Assembly (NCBI RefSeq): GCF_047338595.1
Contig: NZ_JBLFBO010000002.1
Span: 124,001 to 188,000 of the forward strand
Length of the DNA: 64,000 bases
Direction: 5' to 3'
From: Nitrospira_D sp019636945
GTDB lineage: Bacteria > Nitrospirota > Nitrospiria > Nitrospirales > Nitrospiraceae
The notes beneath the pieces were generated by a model. That model was not told the origin of the DNA and searched no databases. It saw only the letters and a program-made list of their open reading frames with translations. Positions within the stretch are counted from its first letter, which is position 1. Each line of letters starts with the position of its first letter. The translations under genes and the position numbers were made by a program. Below are positions 44,289 through 53,758 of this stretch, one piece after another.

Positions 44289-44991
44289 GTCGTGCTCCAA
44301 AAATGGCGCTGCCGACACGAACAAGCGTTGCTCCTTCTTCTATGGCGACTTCATAGTCATTCGACATACCGATGGACAACTCGTCCATTTTGACTGACGG
44401 GAGATGTTGCGCATCAATCGTCTTCGCTAACTCAGCGAGCTTTCTGAAATACGGTCGGGCCGAATCAGGATTAATAGTCGGAGGCGGTATCGCCATCAAT
44501 CCCTTGATACGGATATGGGAAAGTTGCGCCAACTCTGACACGGCTTGTCGTACATCGTCCGGACAAAAGCCCGCTTTTGTGGGCTCGTTTCCGATATTGA
44601 CCTCCAGCAGCACATCCTGCCGACGGCCGGCATCTCCTGCGCGGCGATCGATTTCTTGCGCCAGCTCCAGACTGTCGACTGAGTGAATCAAGTCAAATAC
44701 ACCGATCACGGATCGCACCTTCCTCCGCTGTAATTGCCCGATAAAATGCCACTGGACGGGACCAGGATTGAAGGCAGGAATCTTGGACAGCGCCTCTTGA
44801 ACGCGATTCTCCCCCAAGATCGCCAAACCCGCCTGCACCCCTTCTGCGATCTTCTCGACAGGAACAGTCTTTGTCGCAGCCACAAGACGAACGCTGCTGG
44901 CGGGACGGCCGGCCTTTTCTGCCGCCGATCGAATTTTGGCTAGCACCGACTGAACTCTGCTTTCGATTGTATCTTGGACGGGCGATTCCAT
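44281..44991 (-). CDS. yggS: PLP homeostasis protein YggS/PROSC
   Basis: The 236-residue protein binds pyridoxal phosphate without known enzymatic activity and buffers PLP. Seen: VRLVAATKTVP (PLP Lys), LGENRVQEAL, WHFIGQLQRRKVR and LSIGMSNDYEVAIEEG with VRVGSAIFGAR at the end. Order yggS-proC-yggT-divIVA after ftsZ is common in bacteria. Confidence 0.95.
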   Translation of the reverse strand: MESPVQDTIESRVQSVLAKIRSAAEKAGRPASSVRLVAATKTVPVEKIAEGVQAGLAILGENRVQEALSKIPAFNPGPVQWHFIGQLQRRKVRSVIGVFDLIHSVDSLELAQEIDRRAGDAGRRQDVLLEVNIGNEPTKAGFCPDDVRQAVSELAQLSHIRIKGLMAIPPPTINPDSARPYFRKLAELAKTIDAQHLPSVKMDELSIGMSNDYEVAIEEGATLVRVGSAIFGARHV

Positions 44992-45074
44992 CTACCCACT
45001 CGCGAATTACAGCGCACCCTTCGGCACGCCGCCCATATTGTATCGGATTAGACTAGGAATTGGCAGAGACTGAT

Positions 45075-45830
45075 TTAGCGTCGCTTGGGTGGCAAGCCAA
45101 TGGCACTTATCATAGTCCCGTTGACTTTTCCTTCTCGCCGATAGGAAAAAAATAGATCCTCATGACAAATCGTACAAAGATTCACGGTCGTGATTGCTTG
45201 TGGCGCGGCGCCATAGGCTACTGCCTGCTCTTTAATAAGGCCCTTCAAATCCAGTTTAGCCTTTCCCTCCCCCTGAAATCGAACGACCTTCTCCCAATTG
45301 CCCCCGCCCTGACGAAGACGTTCAAGGACTGGGTCGTCTACCTCGTAACAACAAACACCAGCCGATGGACCGATACTCAGCCGTATCTGCTTAGGATTTG
45401 AACCAAAACGTGCCTCCAACAGCGCCAGTGTCTTTGGGACGATCGCCTCTACAGCTCCTCGCCATCCAGCATGGATTGCCGCCACAACTCCATGGGTGGG
45501 ATCATGCATGAGAATCGGAACACAATCGGCAGTCCTCACTGCCACCATGACCCCTGGCTGATCGGTCACCAAGGCATCCCACCCTCCCTCAAAGCGGTCG
45601 GCTGCTGACAGCGCACGATCCACTACCAGAGCCTCGGTCCCATGAACCTGTTTGACAGACAGCATCCAGGCTGAAGGCGCAGCTCCCTGGACGCCCTGTA
45701 GGGGGATGCCGATTTTCAGGTCGTGCTCTACGGTGTGTTGCCTAGTTCCAAAAAAGTGGTGCGCCTGATTCACGGTATCTGTAAATGCCGGAACCGTTAT
45801 CACGGATGCGCTTACCATCTCAATGCTCAC
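45075..45830 (-). CDS. pgeF: Multi-copper polyphenol oxidase / purine nucleoside phosphorylase
   Basis: The 251-residue protein belongs to the YfiH/YlmD family, often called PgeF (peptidoglycan editing). Seen: KQVHGTEALVVD, VRTADCVPILMHDP and IHAGWRGAVEAIV, which hold the metal-binding His and Cys. Reported activities include adenosine deaminase/phosphorylase and removal of wrong muropeptides. The start is GTG 45830. It lies 37 bases after ftsZ. Confidence 0.9.
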   Translation of the reverse strand: MSIEMVSASVITVPAFTDTVNQAHHFFGTRQHTVEHDLKIGIPLQGVQGAAPSAWMLSVKQVHGTEALVVDRALSAADRFEGGWDALVTDQPGVMVAVRTADCVPILMHDPTHGVVAAIHAGWRGAVEAIVPKTLALLEARFGSNPKQIRLSIGPSAGVCCYEVDDPVLERLRQGGGNWEKVVRFQGEGKAKLDLKGLIKEQAVAYGAAPQAITTVNLCTICHEDLFFSYRREGKVNGTMISAIGLPPKRR

Positions 45831-45867
45831 CAGGTCTCATGGACCGAGAATATTGCCCAACCCGAGA

Positions 45868-47064
45868 CTAGTCGGCCTGCTTACGAAGAAAGGTTGGGAC
45901 ATCCCATTCGTCCTCAGCCGTCATTGCTGCACGATCCGGTGCGTCTCGCATCTCTGTCATACGCCGTAAAAATGTGGGTCGGTCGAGATCTTTCGTCGGG
46001 CGATCCGCCGCAAGGGATGCGACCATCCCCGCCAGAATGGGCTGAATCGGCTTCGCAGGCCGATTCACTCCCCGATCCCCTGCTATGGGAGCCGCAGGCT
46101 GATCTTCTTCTCGTTCAAAGCCTGTTGCAATCACCGTAATAATGAGATCTTCACCCATATCAGGATTAATCACCTGCCCGACAATGATGTTGGCCTCCGA
46201 GTCCGCCGTCTGCTGGATAATACTAGCCGCCTCCTCAACTTCATGCAGTGATAAACTAGCCCCGCCGGTTATATTGAGGAGAACTCCTCGGGCTCCTTCC
46301 ACACTACCCTCCTCAAGAAGTGGGCTGCACATAGCCTTCTGAGCGGCTTCGATCGCCCGGTTCGGGCCACGTGAGATGCCCATTCCCATGACGGCACGCC
46401 CGGTATGTGACATCACCGTGCGGACATCAGCAAAATCGACATTCACATGTCCGGTCGTCGTAATCACATCGGCAATACCTTGAATGGCCTGCCGCAGGAC
46501 GTCATCGGCCACCTTGAACGCCTCTAATAGCGGAGTTGATTTATCAACGATTCCCAAGAGCCGTTGATTGGGGATGACCAACAATGTATCGACATGACGT
46601 CGCATGTCACGGATCCCCTCCTCGGCATGTTTGTTTCTCCGTTGGCCTTCATACTGAAACGGCTTCGTCACCACCCCTACCGTCAAAATCCCCATTTCTC
46701 GAGCGATGCTGGCGACAATGGGGGCGGCTCCAGTCCCGGTTCCTCCCCCCATGCCGGCCGTGACAAAGACCATATCCGCGCCCTCGAGGCATTCACGGAT
46801 ATGCTCCTTACTTTCAAGCGCCGCATCCCGTCCGATTTCCGGTTTCGCGCCAGCGCCTAAGCCACGAGTCCGCTCCGGCCCAAGCTGGATTTTGTACGGG
46901 GCCAGGGAGCGATCCAGTGCCTGAAGATCGGTGTTACTGGCGATAAAGTCGACACGAGCGAGTCCCGAGGTGATCATCGTATTGATTGCATTGCATCCGG
47001 CTCCGCCAATTCCAATCACCTTAATCCGGACAGGTGACAGCATATCTTCCTGAAATGAAAACAT
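45868..47064 (-). CDS. ftsZ: Cell division GTPase FtsZ
   Basis: FtsZ forms the division ring. The 398-residue protein has GIGGAGCNAINTM, the tubulin GGGTGTG signature in VTAGMGGGTGTGAAPI, and NVDFADVRTVM. The C-terminal tail ends EWDVPTFLRKQAD, the conserved partner-binding peptide, and has a second similar peptide LDRPTFLRRM about 26 residues earlier. ATG 47064 is preceded by AGGAGGT; a longer frame exists. 62 bases separate it from ftsA. Confidence 0.97.
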   Translation of the reverse strand: MFSFQEDMLSPVRIKVIGIGGAGCNAINTMITSGLARVDFIASNTDLQALDRSLAPYKIQLGPERTRGLGAGAKPEIGRDAALESKEHIRECLEGADMVFVTAGMGGGTGTGAAPIVASIAREMGILTVGVVTKPFQYEGQRRNKHAEEGIRDMRRHVDTLLVIPNQRLLGIVDKSTPLLEAFKVADDVLRQAIQGIADVITTTGHVNVDFADVRTVMSHTGRAVMGMGISRGPNRAIEAAQKAMCSPLLEEGSVEGARGVLLNITGGASLSLHEVEEAASIIQQTADSEANIIVGQVINPDMGEDLIITVIATGFEREEDQPAAPIAGDRGVNRPAKPIQPILAGMVASLAADRPTKDLDRPTFLRRMTEMRDAPDRAAMTAEDEWDVPTFLRKQAD

Positions 47065-47126
47065 GGGAGCACCTCCTCGCATCACCCGCACACCGAGCGC
47101 CTGACGCCCGCAAGGGTTTTATAAGG

Positions 47127-48362
47127 TTAAAAGACCTCCAACACCCGTTTCGTCCAGCCGAACATTTTTTTTGCCCACGTCCCACCGTTTCGAAGCCCCG
47201 CGGTTTCCAATTCATCGACATGTCGTCTGGCATGAAGCAAGAGACCAACCCCGGTCGAGTGGCTGGGATGACCAACGATATCTCGGAGTCCTCCTACCCC
47301 TGATGGCAACCCCCGACGTGCCGGCAGATTCAAGACTTTCTCTGCAGCATCCGGCATCCCTTCCAGCAACGACGTACCCCCGGTAATCACGACACCGGCC
47401 CCCAACATGCCTTCGTATCCGGCACGCGTAATTTCTCTCCGAACAAGTTCAAACATCTCGTCAACACGTGGCTCCAAGATCTCCGCAATATCCCGTCGTG
47501 AAAACGTCCGAGGTGGACGGTCTCCTACCGAAGGCACCTGGACGACTTGATGACCACTCACCAATTCGGTTCTCGAGATGCCATGTTGGGTTTTGATCCT
47601 CTCAGCCTCGGTTTGCGACGTCAAGAGACCAATGGCTAGGTCCTTGGTCAAATTCTGGCCACCAATTGGGAGCACCGCCGAATGACGGATACTCCCATCT
47701 AAAAAAATGGCGAGGTCCGTCGTTCCACCTCCCAAATCCACCATCACCACACCGAGTTCACGTTCCTCCTGGCTCAGCACCGCTTCACTGGATGCAAGCG
47801 GCTGAAGGATGATGTCGACTACGTCCAACCCAGCCCGATTTACACTCTTCACGATATTCTGCGCGGACGTCACCGCTCCGGTGATGACGTGCACATTGAC
47901 TTCCAGCCGATTTCCAGAGAGGCCCAACGGTTCCCGCACCCCTTCCTGACCATCGACCATGAATTCTCGAGGTAGCACGTGGAGGATCCTTCGCTCTTGC
48001 GGGATCACCGCGAGCGTACGGGCGCTTTCTATGGCTCGGTGGATATCTTCTCGAGTCACCTCCGCGCGTTTCAGCGCGACGACCCCTTTGCAGTTTTCTG
48101 CCGCGATATGGCTGCCGGCGATGCCGGTGTACACGGAGTTGATCTGAACCGCCGCCATCAACTCTGCTTCTTCGACTGCCTTCTTGATGGATTCAACGGT
48201 GCTTTCAATGTCAACCACGACTCCTTTGCGCAAACCACGTGAGGGGCTCATACCGACGCCGATAATGCTGAGACCTCCCGCATCGGTCATCTCTGCGACG
48301 ATCGCGCAGATCTTCGTCGTCCCGATATCGAGTCCGACTAGGATTTGATCTCGCTTCGGCAC
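47127..48362 (-). CDS. ftsA: Cell division protein FtsA
   Basis: FtsA anchors FtsZ to the membrane. The protein (about 411 residues) has the actin fold: VGLDIGTTKICAIVAEM, SHQ-type VVMVDLGGGTTDLAIF and VVITGGTSLLEGM, and ends in an amphipathic KKMFGWTKRVLEVF for membrane binding. GTG 48362 is chosen because GGAGG lies 9 bases upstream; GTG 48371 overlaps the ftsQ stop but is too close to that site. Confidence 0.95.
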   Translation of the reverse strand: MPKRDQILVGLDIGTTKICAIVAEMTDAGGLSIIGVGMSPSRGLRKGVVVDIESTVESIKKAVEEAELMAAVQINSVYTGIAGSHIAAENCKGVVALKRAEVTREDIHRAIESARTLAVIPQERRILHVLPREFMVDGQEGVREPLGLSGNRLEVNVHVITGAVTSAQNIVKSVNRAGLDVVDIILQPLASSEAVLSQEERELGVVMVDLGGGTTDLAIFLDGSIRHSAVLPIGGQNLTKDLAIGLLTSQTEAERIKTQHGISRTELVSGHQVVQVPSVGDRPPRTFSRRDIAEILEPRVDEMFELVRREITRAGYEGMLGAGVVITGGTSLLEGMPDAAEKVLNLPARRGLPSGVGGLRDIVGHPSHSTGVGLLLHARRHVDELETAGLRNGGTWAKKMFGWTKRVLEVF

Positions 48363-48367
48363 CGCAA

Positions 48368-49225
48368 TCACCCTCCTTCCCGTACGATAATTCGATTGTC
48401 GTACCGGAGATCCACTTCACTGATACCGCGCCCCGCTCCGTCAAAATTTAGTGATTTCAACGTTGGTTTGACGCGTTGGAACCGTTCCCACTGCTCCTCG
48501 ACCGATTCTTCCCCAAATCGAAATCGAACGCCCTGGACGAGCGCTACGAGGTTTGTTTGGCTTTCAGCCTGCACCCGCAATCTCCCATCGAAGGTGTGCC
48601 CGATGACTCTTGCGAGTTCGATGCCAGACATGATCGAGCGTCGCACCATATCGGTCCCTTTCAGCAACCCCTCGAGATCAACTCCTGTTACCAGCGGAAA
48701 CTTATCATCATCAGCTTGCCCCAGCTTGGTCAGGATATGGCCCTCTTCATCACTCAGAAAGTTCTGCGACGCCGCCCGGACGATGGCGGCAGGCTTTCGC
48801 TCGATCACTGCGATCTTCAACTCATGGAACGGAACCCGCGAAACTTGAACTTCCTTGATCCAGGGGTGAGCTTTGATCTGCTCCTCGACGATGGCAGGCA
48901 CAACCTGATGGAGCGGCGTCCCTTGTTGAATCTGAGCCAGCTCAATCACCTTCTGTTTATCAAGATGATGCACCCCTTCAACGGTGATCGTGTGGATCTC
49001 AAGCAACTCACGGACTATACGACTGGAGTACGTCACGGCCATCGTGATAAGCCACCCCAGTATCACTACACCCGTCACAAGAACCCCGATCCGCACTGCG
49101 ACCTGTCGCCTGGCCGTCCTCATCCGCCCGATTTTCATCACCGCCTTTTCCCCGGATGGATCCTTCCATTGATTCAGGCGCGGAGCGGCAGGCGCGGCTC
49201 GACGTTTTCTAAAAGAGACTCTCAT
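48368..49225 (-). CDS. ftsQ: Cell division protein FtsQ
   Basis: The 285-residue protein has a basic cytoplasmic start, one membrane segment (VRIGVLVTGVVILGWLITM, about 44-65), a POTRA domain beginning IHTITVEGVHHLDKQKVIEL and a beta domain with FLSDEEGHIL. It links FtsK/FtsL/FtsB to the divisome. ATG 49225 overlaps the ddl stop by 4 bases. Confidence 0.92.
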   Translation of the reverse strand: MRVSFRKRRAAPAAPRLNQWKDPSGEKAVMKIGRMRTARRQVAVRIGVLVTGVVILGWLITMAVTYSSRIVRELLEIHTITVEGVHHLDKQKVIELAQIQQGTPLHQVVPAIVEEQIKAHPWIKEVQVSRVPFHELKIAVIERKPAAIVRAASQNFLSDEEGHILTKLGQADDDKFPLVTGVDLEGLLKGTDMVRRSIMSGIELARVIGHTFDGRLRVQAESQTNLVALVQGVRFRFGEESVEEQWERFQRVKPTLKSLNFDGAGRGISEVDLRYDNRIIVREGG

Positions 49226-50208
49226 AACACAGATTCCAGTTCGGTACGCTGAGCACATCGAGCAGCACGATCCAGCGCCGACCCTAAGATCCGCTCGACC
49301 AAGTCGTCGTACCCGATGCCAGCCTGTGCGGCAGCCATCGGTAGCAGACTCGTTGCGGTCATGCCAGGAACTGTATTGATTTCTAATACATAGGGCTGGC
49401 CTCGCGGCGTAATACGAAAGTCCACGCGTGCAGCCCCTTCGCAGCCGAGTATTTCGTAACTTCGGGAGGCCAACTCCTCTATTTTCTGCAACACTTTTGG
49501 CGAAAGAGGAGCGGGGCAGAGATACTGGGTCTTACCCTTTTGGTATTTGGCCGAGAAATCATAAAAGCCTTCTGGAGCCACAATTTCTATGGCCGGCAGT
49601 ACCTGTGCCTTGTTCATGGCCGTCCCAAGGATCGACACAGTCGCCTCGTGTCCAGGGATGTAGCCCTCCACCATCGCTTCAGAATCATAGCGATGAGCCA
49701 CAGCAAGTGCTTCCTTCCACTGAGTGGCGCGACGCACGATGGTGACGCCGATCGTGGACCCCTGCGACACCGGCTTGACGACAATCGGCAACTGAAGCCT
49801 GGCCGTCTTCAGAACCTTTGCCAGCGAAGGCCTCTCCCCTTCATAGATGACCGTTCCAGAAGGAACTGGGATGCCATGTGCGGCCAACAATGTCTTCGTC
49901 ATCACTTTGTGCATCCCCACAGCACTAGCGCGAACACCTGACCCCGTGTATGGAATCCCGATGGTCTCAAGAAACCCCTGGACCAAGCCGTCTTCGCCCC
50001 CCAGCCCGTGAAGCGAGAGAAAGGCAATGGCAATTTCCTGTTCTTTCAAGTCTTGATACAGTCGATCGCCGACGTCGATGGCTACCACATCATATCTTTG
50101 ACGGAGCAGCGCCTGATGAACGGCTTGGCCCGTCTTCAGGGAAATCTCCCGTTCTGAAGATCGACCTCCCATCAGGACCGCAATGCGTTTTTCCGTCATT
50201 CTGCCCAT
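49222..50208 (-). CDS. ddl: D-alanine--D-alanine ligase
   Basis: Ddl makes the D-Ala-D-Ala end of the peptidoglycan stem. The 328-residue protein has VLMGGRSSEREISLKTG, LHGLGGEDG, PIVVKPVSQGSTIGV, and EINTVPGMTATSLLP (ATP-grasp). The ATG at 50199 is an alternative start three codons in. It lies between murB and ftsQ, the classic dcw position. Confidence 0.96.
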   Translation of the reverse strand: MGRMTEKRIAVLMGGRSSEREISLKTGQAVHQALLRQRYDVVAIDVGDRLYQDLKEQEIAIAFLSLHGLGGEDGLVQGFLETIGIPYTGSGVRASAVGMHKVMTKTLLAAHGIPVPSGTVIYEGERPSLAKVLKTARLQLPIVVKPVSQGSTIGVTIVRRATQWKEALAVAHRYDSEAMVEGYIPGHEATVSILGTAMNKAQVLPAIEIVAPEGFYDFSAKYQKGKTQYLCPAPLSPKVLQKIEELASRSYEILGCEGAARVDFRITPRGQPYVLEINTVPGMTATSLLPMAAAQAGIGYDDLVERILGSALDRAARCAQRTELESVL

Positions 50209-50229
50209 GGATATCAGTATGTCCCTAGG

Positions 50230-51174
50230 TTACGCCTGGCCCACCAATTTCAGTTCCAGCTCCAACTTCACCCCGGTCTTCCGAGCGACCTGGGCACGAA
50301 TCTTCTTGATAAGAGCGAGCACATCGGTGGCGCTCGCTCGCCCCTGGTTCACGATAAAGTTGGCATGTTTAGTCGAGACATAGGCATCTCCGACTGAGAT
50401 ACCTTTGAGCCCTGCCGCCTCAACAACCCGTCCCGCTGAATCATTATCGGGATTCTTGAATACACACCCAGCGCTGGGAAGCGTCAGTGGCTGAGTCTCT
50501 CGCCGATAGCGTAAATAACCCTTCACGACCTTCTCAATGTCGTCCCGCACTCCCGGCCTCAGTTGGAGCCATACTCCGACCACGATTCCCACCGGCAATG
50601 ATGCCCGCCGATACTCGAATGAGATCGATTCCGCCGGACAATCCAGCACCTCACCGTTTGTGAGTACAATGCGAACAGCTTTGACAGAATCCTTCATCTC
50701 GCCGAGTCTCGTCCCGGCATTCATCACGACGCACCCCGCCACCGTCCCAGGAATCCCCGCAGCCCATTCCAATCCAGCCAACGAGCGACGGATGGCATGG
50801 CCAATCAATGTCGGCATCCCGACACCGCCCTCGGCATAGAGCACCGACCCGGATTCCTCCTTGATCGCACGTAGCTTGGCCAAACTGACCACCACACCTC
50901 GAATCCCCTTGTCTCGAACCAGGAGATTGGTACCTCCCAACACAAAGAGTGGAAGCTTCTGTTCATGCGTTTGCCTAACCAGCCGAATGACATCCTCGAC
51001 GTCCACCGGTTCCACCAACACATCGGCTGGGCCGCCTATCCGAAAGGAAGTGTACTCGCTCAGCGGTGCATTGAAGCGAACCCCCCCCCGAAGACCAGCC
51101 ACAGCGGACCGGATCTTTCGCTGTAATCTCGTATATTGCGCCGTTGTCCCATGCCTGTGAGATGTACGTTTCAT
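50230..51174 (-). CDS. murB: UDP-N-acetylenolpyruvoylglucosamine reductase
   Basis: MurB reduces UDP-GlcNAc-enolpyruvate to UDP-MurNAc with FAD and NADPH. The 314-residue protein has YTSFRIGGPADVLVEP, VLGGTNLLVRD, GLEWAAGIPGTVAG, MNAGTRLG and PSAGCVFKNP (catalytic Ser as SAGCVFKNP; type II layout, lacking the type I insert). It lies 6 bases after murC. Confidence 0.95.
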   Translation of the reverse strand: MKRTSHRHGTTAQYTRLQRKIRSAVAGLRGGVRFNAPLSEYTSFRIGGPADVLVEPVDVEDVIRLVRQTHEQKLPLFVLGGTNLLVRDKGIRGVVVSLAKLRAIKEESGSVLYAEGGVGMPTLIGHAIRRSLAGLEWAAGIPGTVAGCVVMNAGTRLGEMKDSVKAVRIVLTNGEVLDCPAESISFEYRRASLPVGIVVGVWLQLRPGVRDDIEKVVKGYLRYRRETQPLTLPSAGCVFKNPDNDSAGRVVEAAGLKGISVGDAYVSTKHANFIVNQGRASATDVLALIKKIRAQVARKTGVKLELELKLVGQA

Positions 51175-51180
51175 GAATCA

Positions 51181-52572
51181 TCACGTAGACTCAAGCCGTG
51201 CCAGAATTCCAGTACCAGCTTTCCAAATGTCCCCCGCGCCTAAGGTCAAGACGAGATCTCCTTCACGAAGATGCGGCAAGACTTGATCCGGAAGGGTCTC
51301 CTTGCGTTCGATGAATGTCACTGCAGGATGGCCTGCCGCCTTCACCGTCTCAGCAAGCGCAGCTCCGGTCACCCCCGGTAGAGGTTGTTCTCCGGCCGCG
51401 TAGATGTCCGTCATGAACAAGACATCGGCATGGTCAAACGCCTGGGCGAAATCCCCAAGACAATCCCTCGTCCTGCTATATCGATGGGGTTGAAACAGAA
51501 CGACCAATCGACGATCCCAGCCCTGCTTAGCCGCAGCCAGCGTCGCTTTGACCTCCGTAGGATGATGCCCATAGTCATCGACCACCATGATCCCACCAGC
51601 TTCGCCTCGCAAATGAAATCGGCGCTCAACACCCGTAAAAGCCGCTAATCCTTTACGAATCAAATCGACCGGGACATCCATCTCCATCCCAATCGCAATG
51701 GCAACGAGTGCGTTCGAGACATTGTGAATCCCCGGCACCGTCAACCGGAACGGACCAAGGTTCTTCCCTCGAAAATGTGCACGGAAGTCGGCGCCCCACT
51801 GCTTGAGCACAATGTCCGTCGCGAGAAAATCCGGCGCCACTCCATCCCGCTCACGAAGTCCATACGTATAGTAGCGCTTAACAACGTGAGGGAAGAGCGA
51901 CGCGAGGCGGTCGTCGTCGGCACACAACACCGCAACCCCGTAGAACGGAATTTTATTGATAAACTCGAGGAAACTTTCGTTGATTCGTTCCATCGACCCA
52001 TAATGATCCAGGTGCTCACGGTCCAAATTCGTCACGGCGACAATGGTGGGAGGAAGACGTAGAAACGACCCGTCACTTTCATCTGCCTCGGCCACCAGGA
52101 GGTCGCCCCGACCAAGCCGTGCATGGCTTCCCAGTGCGTTCACCTTGCCACCGATCACCATCGTTGGATCAAGGTCGCCCTGCGCAAGCACGGTGGCCAC
52201 CATCGACGTCGTAGTCGTTTTACCGTGGGCTCCGGCAATGGCGACTCCGAATTTCAGTCGCATAAGCTCTGCCAGCATTTCTGCCCGCGGGATCACAGGA
52301 ATTTGCATCGCCTTAGCTTTCACCACCTCAGGGTTGCTTCCGGCTACAGCCGATGAAATGACCACGACCTGCGCCGAACCCACATTCGACTCCTGATGGC
52401 CGATGAAGATTCTCCCCCCAAGCTCTTCCAGGCGCCTGGTGGTCTCCGAGGCGTGCAGATCTGACCCCGTCACGGTATACCCCATCGTGAGCAGCACTTC
52501 GGCGATGCCGCTCATACCGGCTCCGCCGATTCCAACAAGATGAATTTGTTCGACCTTGCGAAACATTCCCAT
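51181..52572 (-). CDS. murC: UDP-N-acetylmuramate--L-alanine ligase
   Basis: MurC adds L-Ala to UDP-MurNAc. Seen: IHLVGIGGAGMSGIAEVL, GAHGKTTTTSMVA (ATP loop), DESDGSFL, TNLDREHLDHYGSM and VDDYGHHPTEVKATL, all typical. The start MGMFRKVEQ at 52572 (463 residues) fits the family; ATG 52671 would add 33 residues and overlap the murG end by 38 bases, and cannot be ruled out. Confidence 0.93.
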   Translation of the reverse strand: MGMFRKVEQIHLVGIGGAGMSGIAEVLLTMGYTVTGSDLHASETTRRLEELGGRIFIGHQESNVGSAQVVVISSAVAGSNPEVVKAKAMQIPVIPRAEMLAELMRLKFGVAIAGAHGKTTTTSMVATVLAQGDLDPTMVIGGKVNALGSHARLGRGDLLVAEADESDGSFLRLPPTIVAVTNLDREHLDHYGSMERINESFLEFINKIPFYGVAVLCADDDRLASLFPHVVKRYYTYGLRERDGVAPDFLATDIVLKQWGADFRAHFRGKNLGPFRLTVPGIHNVSNALVAIAIGMEMDVPVDLIRKGLAAFTGVERRFHLRGEAGGIMVVDDYGHHPTEVKATLAAAKQGWDRRLVVLFQPHRYSRTRDCLGDFAQAFDHADVLFMTDIYAAGEQPLPGVTGAALAETVKAAGHPAVTFIERKETLPDQVLPHLREGDLVLTLGAGDIWKAGTGILARLEST

Positions 52573-52633
52573 ACGACTTACCCGTTGCCGGCCAGTAGAA
52601 GCGCGTGCCCCAAGCGTTGATCCGCCAATCGTC

Positions 52634-53758
52634 CTACCCTCCGGCCTTTCTAAAAGATTGGTTGATGTCATGATTTACTCCCATGATCGCATAACACTCA
52701 TCGACGATACGCTCACCGGCGTCAATTCGTCGCATCGCCAAACTTCCACGATGCATACTGTCCCACCGCTTCGAGTCCGTAACGATCGTGTCCACTATCT
52801 CGCTCAATCTCGCCCCTGTCAGGTCTGACTGCGGTAGCACGACGGCACCACCAGCTGCTTCCATGGCTCGAGCGTTTTTCATTTGATGATCATAAATGGC
52901 CGTGGGTAGCGGAATCAGGATCGCGGGTTTCCCACAAGCCGTCAGCTCAGCGATCGTCATAGCTCCTGCCCGAGCCACCACCACATCCGCAGTCCGCAAC
53001 ACAGTCGGCATGTCATAGAGAAACGAGACCACGTTAGCCGAAATCCCCAGCGCCCTGTACCCTTCTCTGACCCGCTCATAGTCTCCCTCACCGGTTTGGT
53101 GTGTGATCGTCAGAGTAGGCACGCGCGCCATAAGTAAAGGCAGCGCTTCCAGAACCGCACTATTGATCGCCTGAGCTCCCTGACTTCCACCAAAGATCAG
53201 CAGGTGTCGTCCGTTCCCCTTGACCGTCCCCTGGCTTTCGGATTCCTGCCCGAGGAATTCCCGCCTGATGGGTGTGCCGACAACTTGGGCGTTCCGTCGA
53301 TCAAAGAACGTAGCCGCCGATTCGAACGCCAAAAAAACCCGTTGTGCGAATGGACCCACCACTTTATTGGCCAAGCCAGGGTATGCATTTGGCTCTAAAA
53401 TCACTCTGGGAATTCCCATCAGCGCAGCCGCCATCAGCACGGTCGGGCTCGTGTACCCACCGACACCAATCACCAGATCAGCCCGCCGCCGTCTCAGGAC
53501 TTGCCATGATTGCCAGATTCCGACTGGAAGCGACAGCATAGCCTGAACAACATCGAGTAATCCCTTCCCCATCACCGGTTTGGCCGTAATCAAAGCCAGC
53601 TCAAATCCTTCATGTGCGAGCACCCGAGACTCAACACCTCGACTCGTACCAATAAAGAGAATTTTCGTTGAAGAGTCCCGTCGCAGAAATTCTCTCGCCA
53701 GGGCAATGGCCGGATAAAGATGGCCCCCTGTGCCTCCTGCGGCAATAATGATTGTCAT
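52634..53758 (-). CDS. murG: Undecaprenyl-PP-MurNAc-pentapeptide GlcNAc transferase
   Basis: MurG converts lipid I to lipid II at the inner membrane. The 374-residue GT-B enzyme begins IIIAAGGTGGHLYPAIALA, with GVGGYTSPTVLMAA, LIFGGSQGAQAINSAV and ARAGAMTIAELTACGKPAIL. The ATG overlaps the ftsW stop by 4 bases. Confidence 0.96.
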   Translation of the reverse strand: MTIIIAAGGTGGHLYPAIALAREFLRRDSSTKILFIGTSRGVESRVLAHEGFELALITAKPVMGKGLLDVVQAMLSLPVGIWQSWQVLRRRRADLVIGVGGYTSPTVLMAAALMGIPRVILEPNAYPGLANKVVGPFAQRVFLAFESAATFFDRRNAQVVGTPIRREFLGQESESQGTVKGNGRHLLIFGGSQGAQAINSAVLEALPLLMARVPTLTITHQTGEGDYERVREGYRALGISANVVSFLYDMPTVLRTADVVVARAGAMTIAELTACGKPAILIPLPTAIYDHQMKNARAMEAAGGAVVLPQSDLTGARLSEIVDTIVTDSKRWDSMHRGSLAMRRIDAGERIVDECYAIMGVNHDINQSFRKAGG

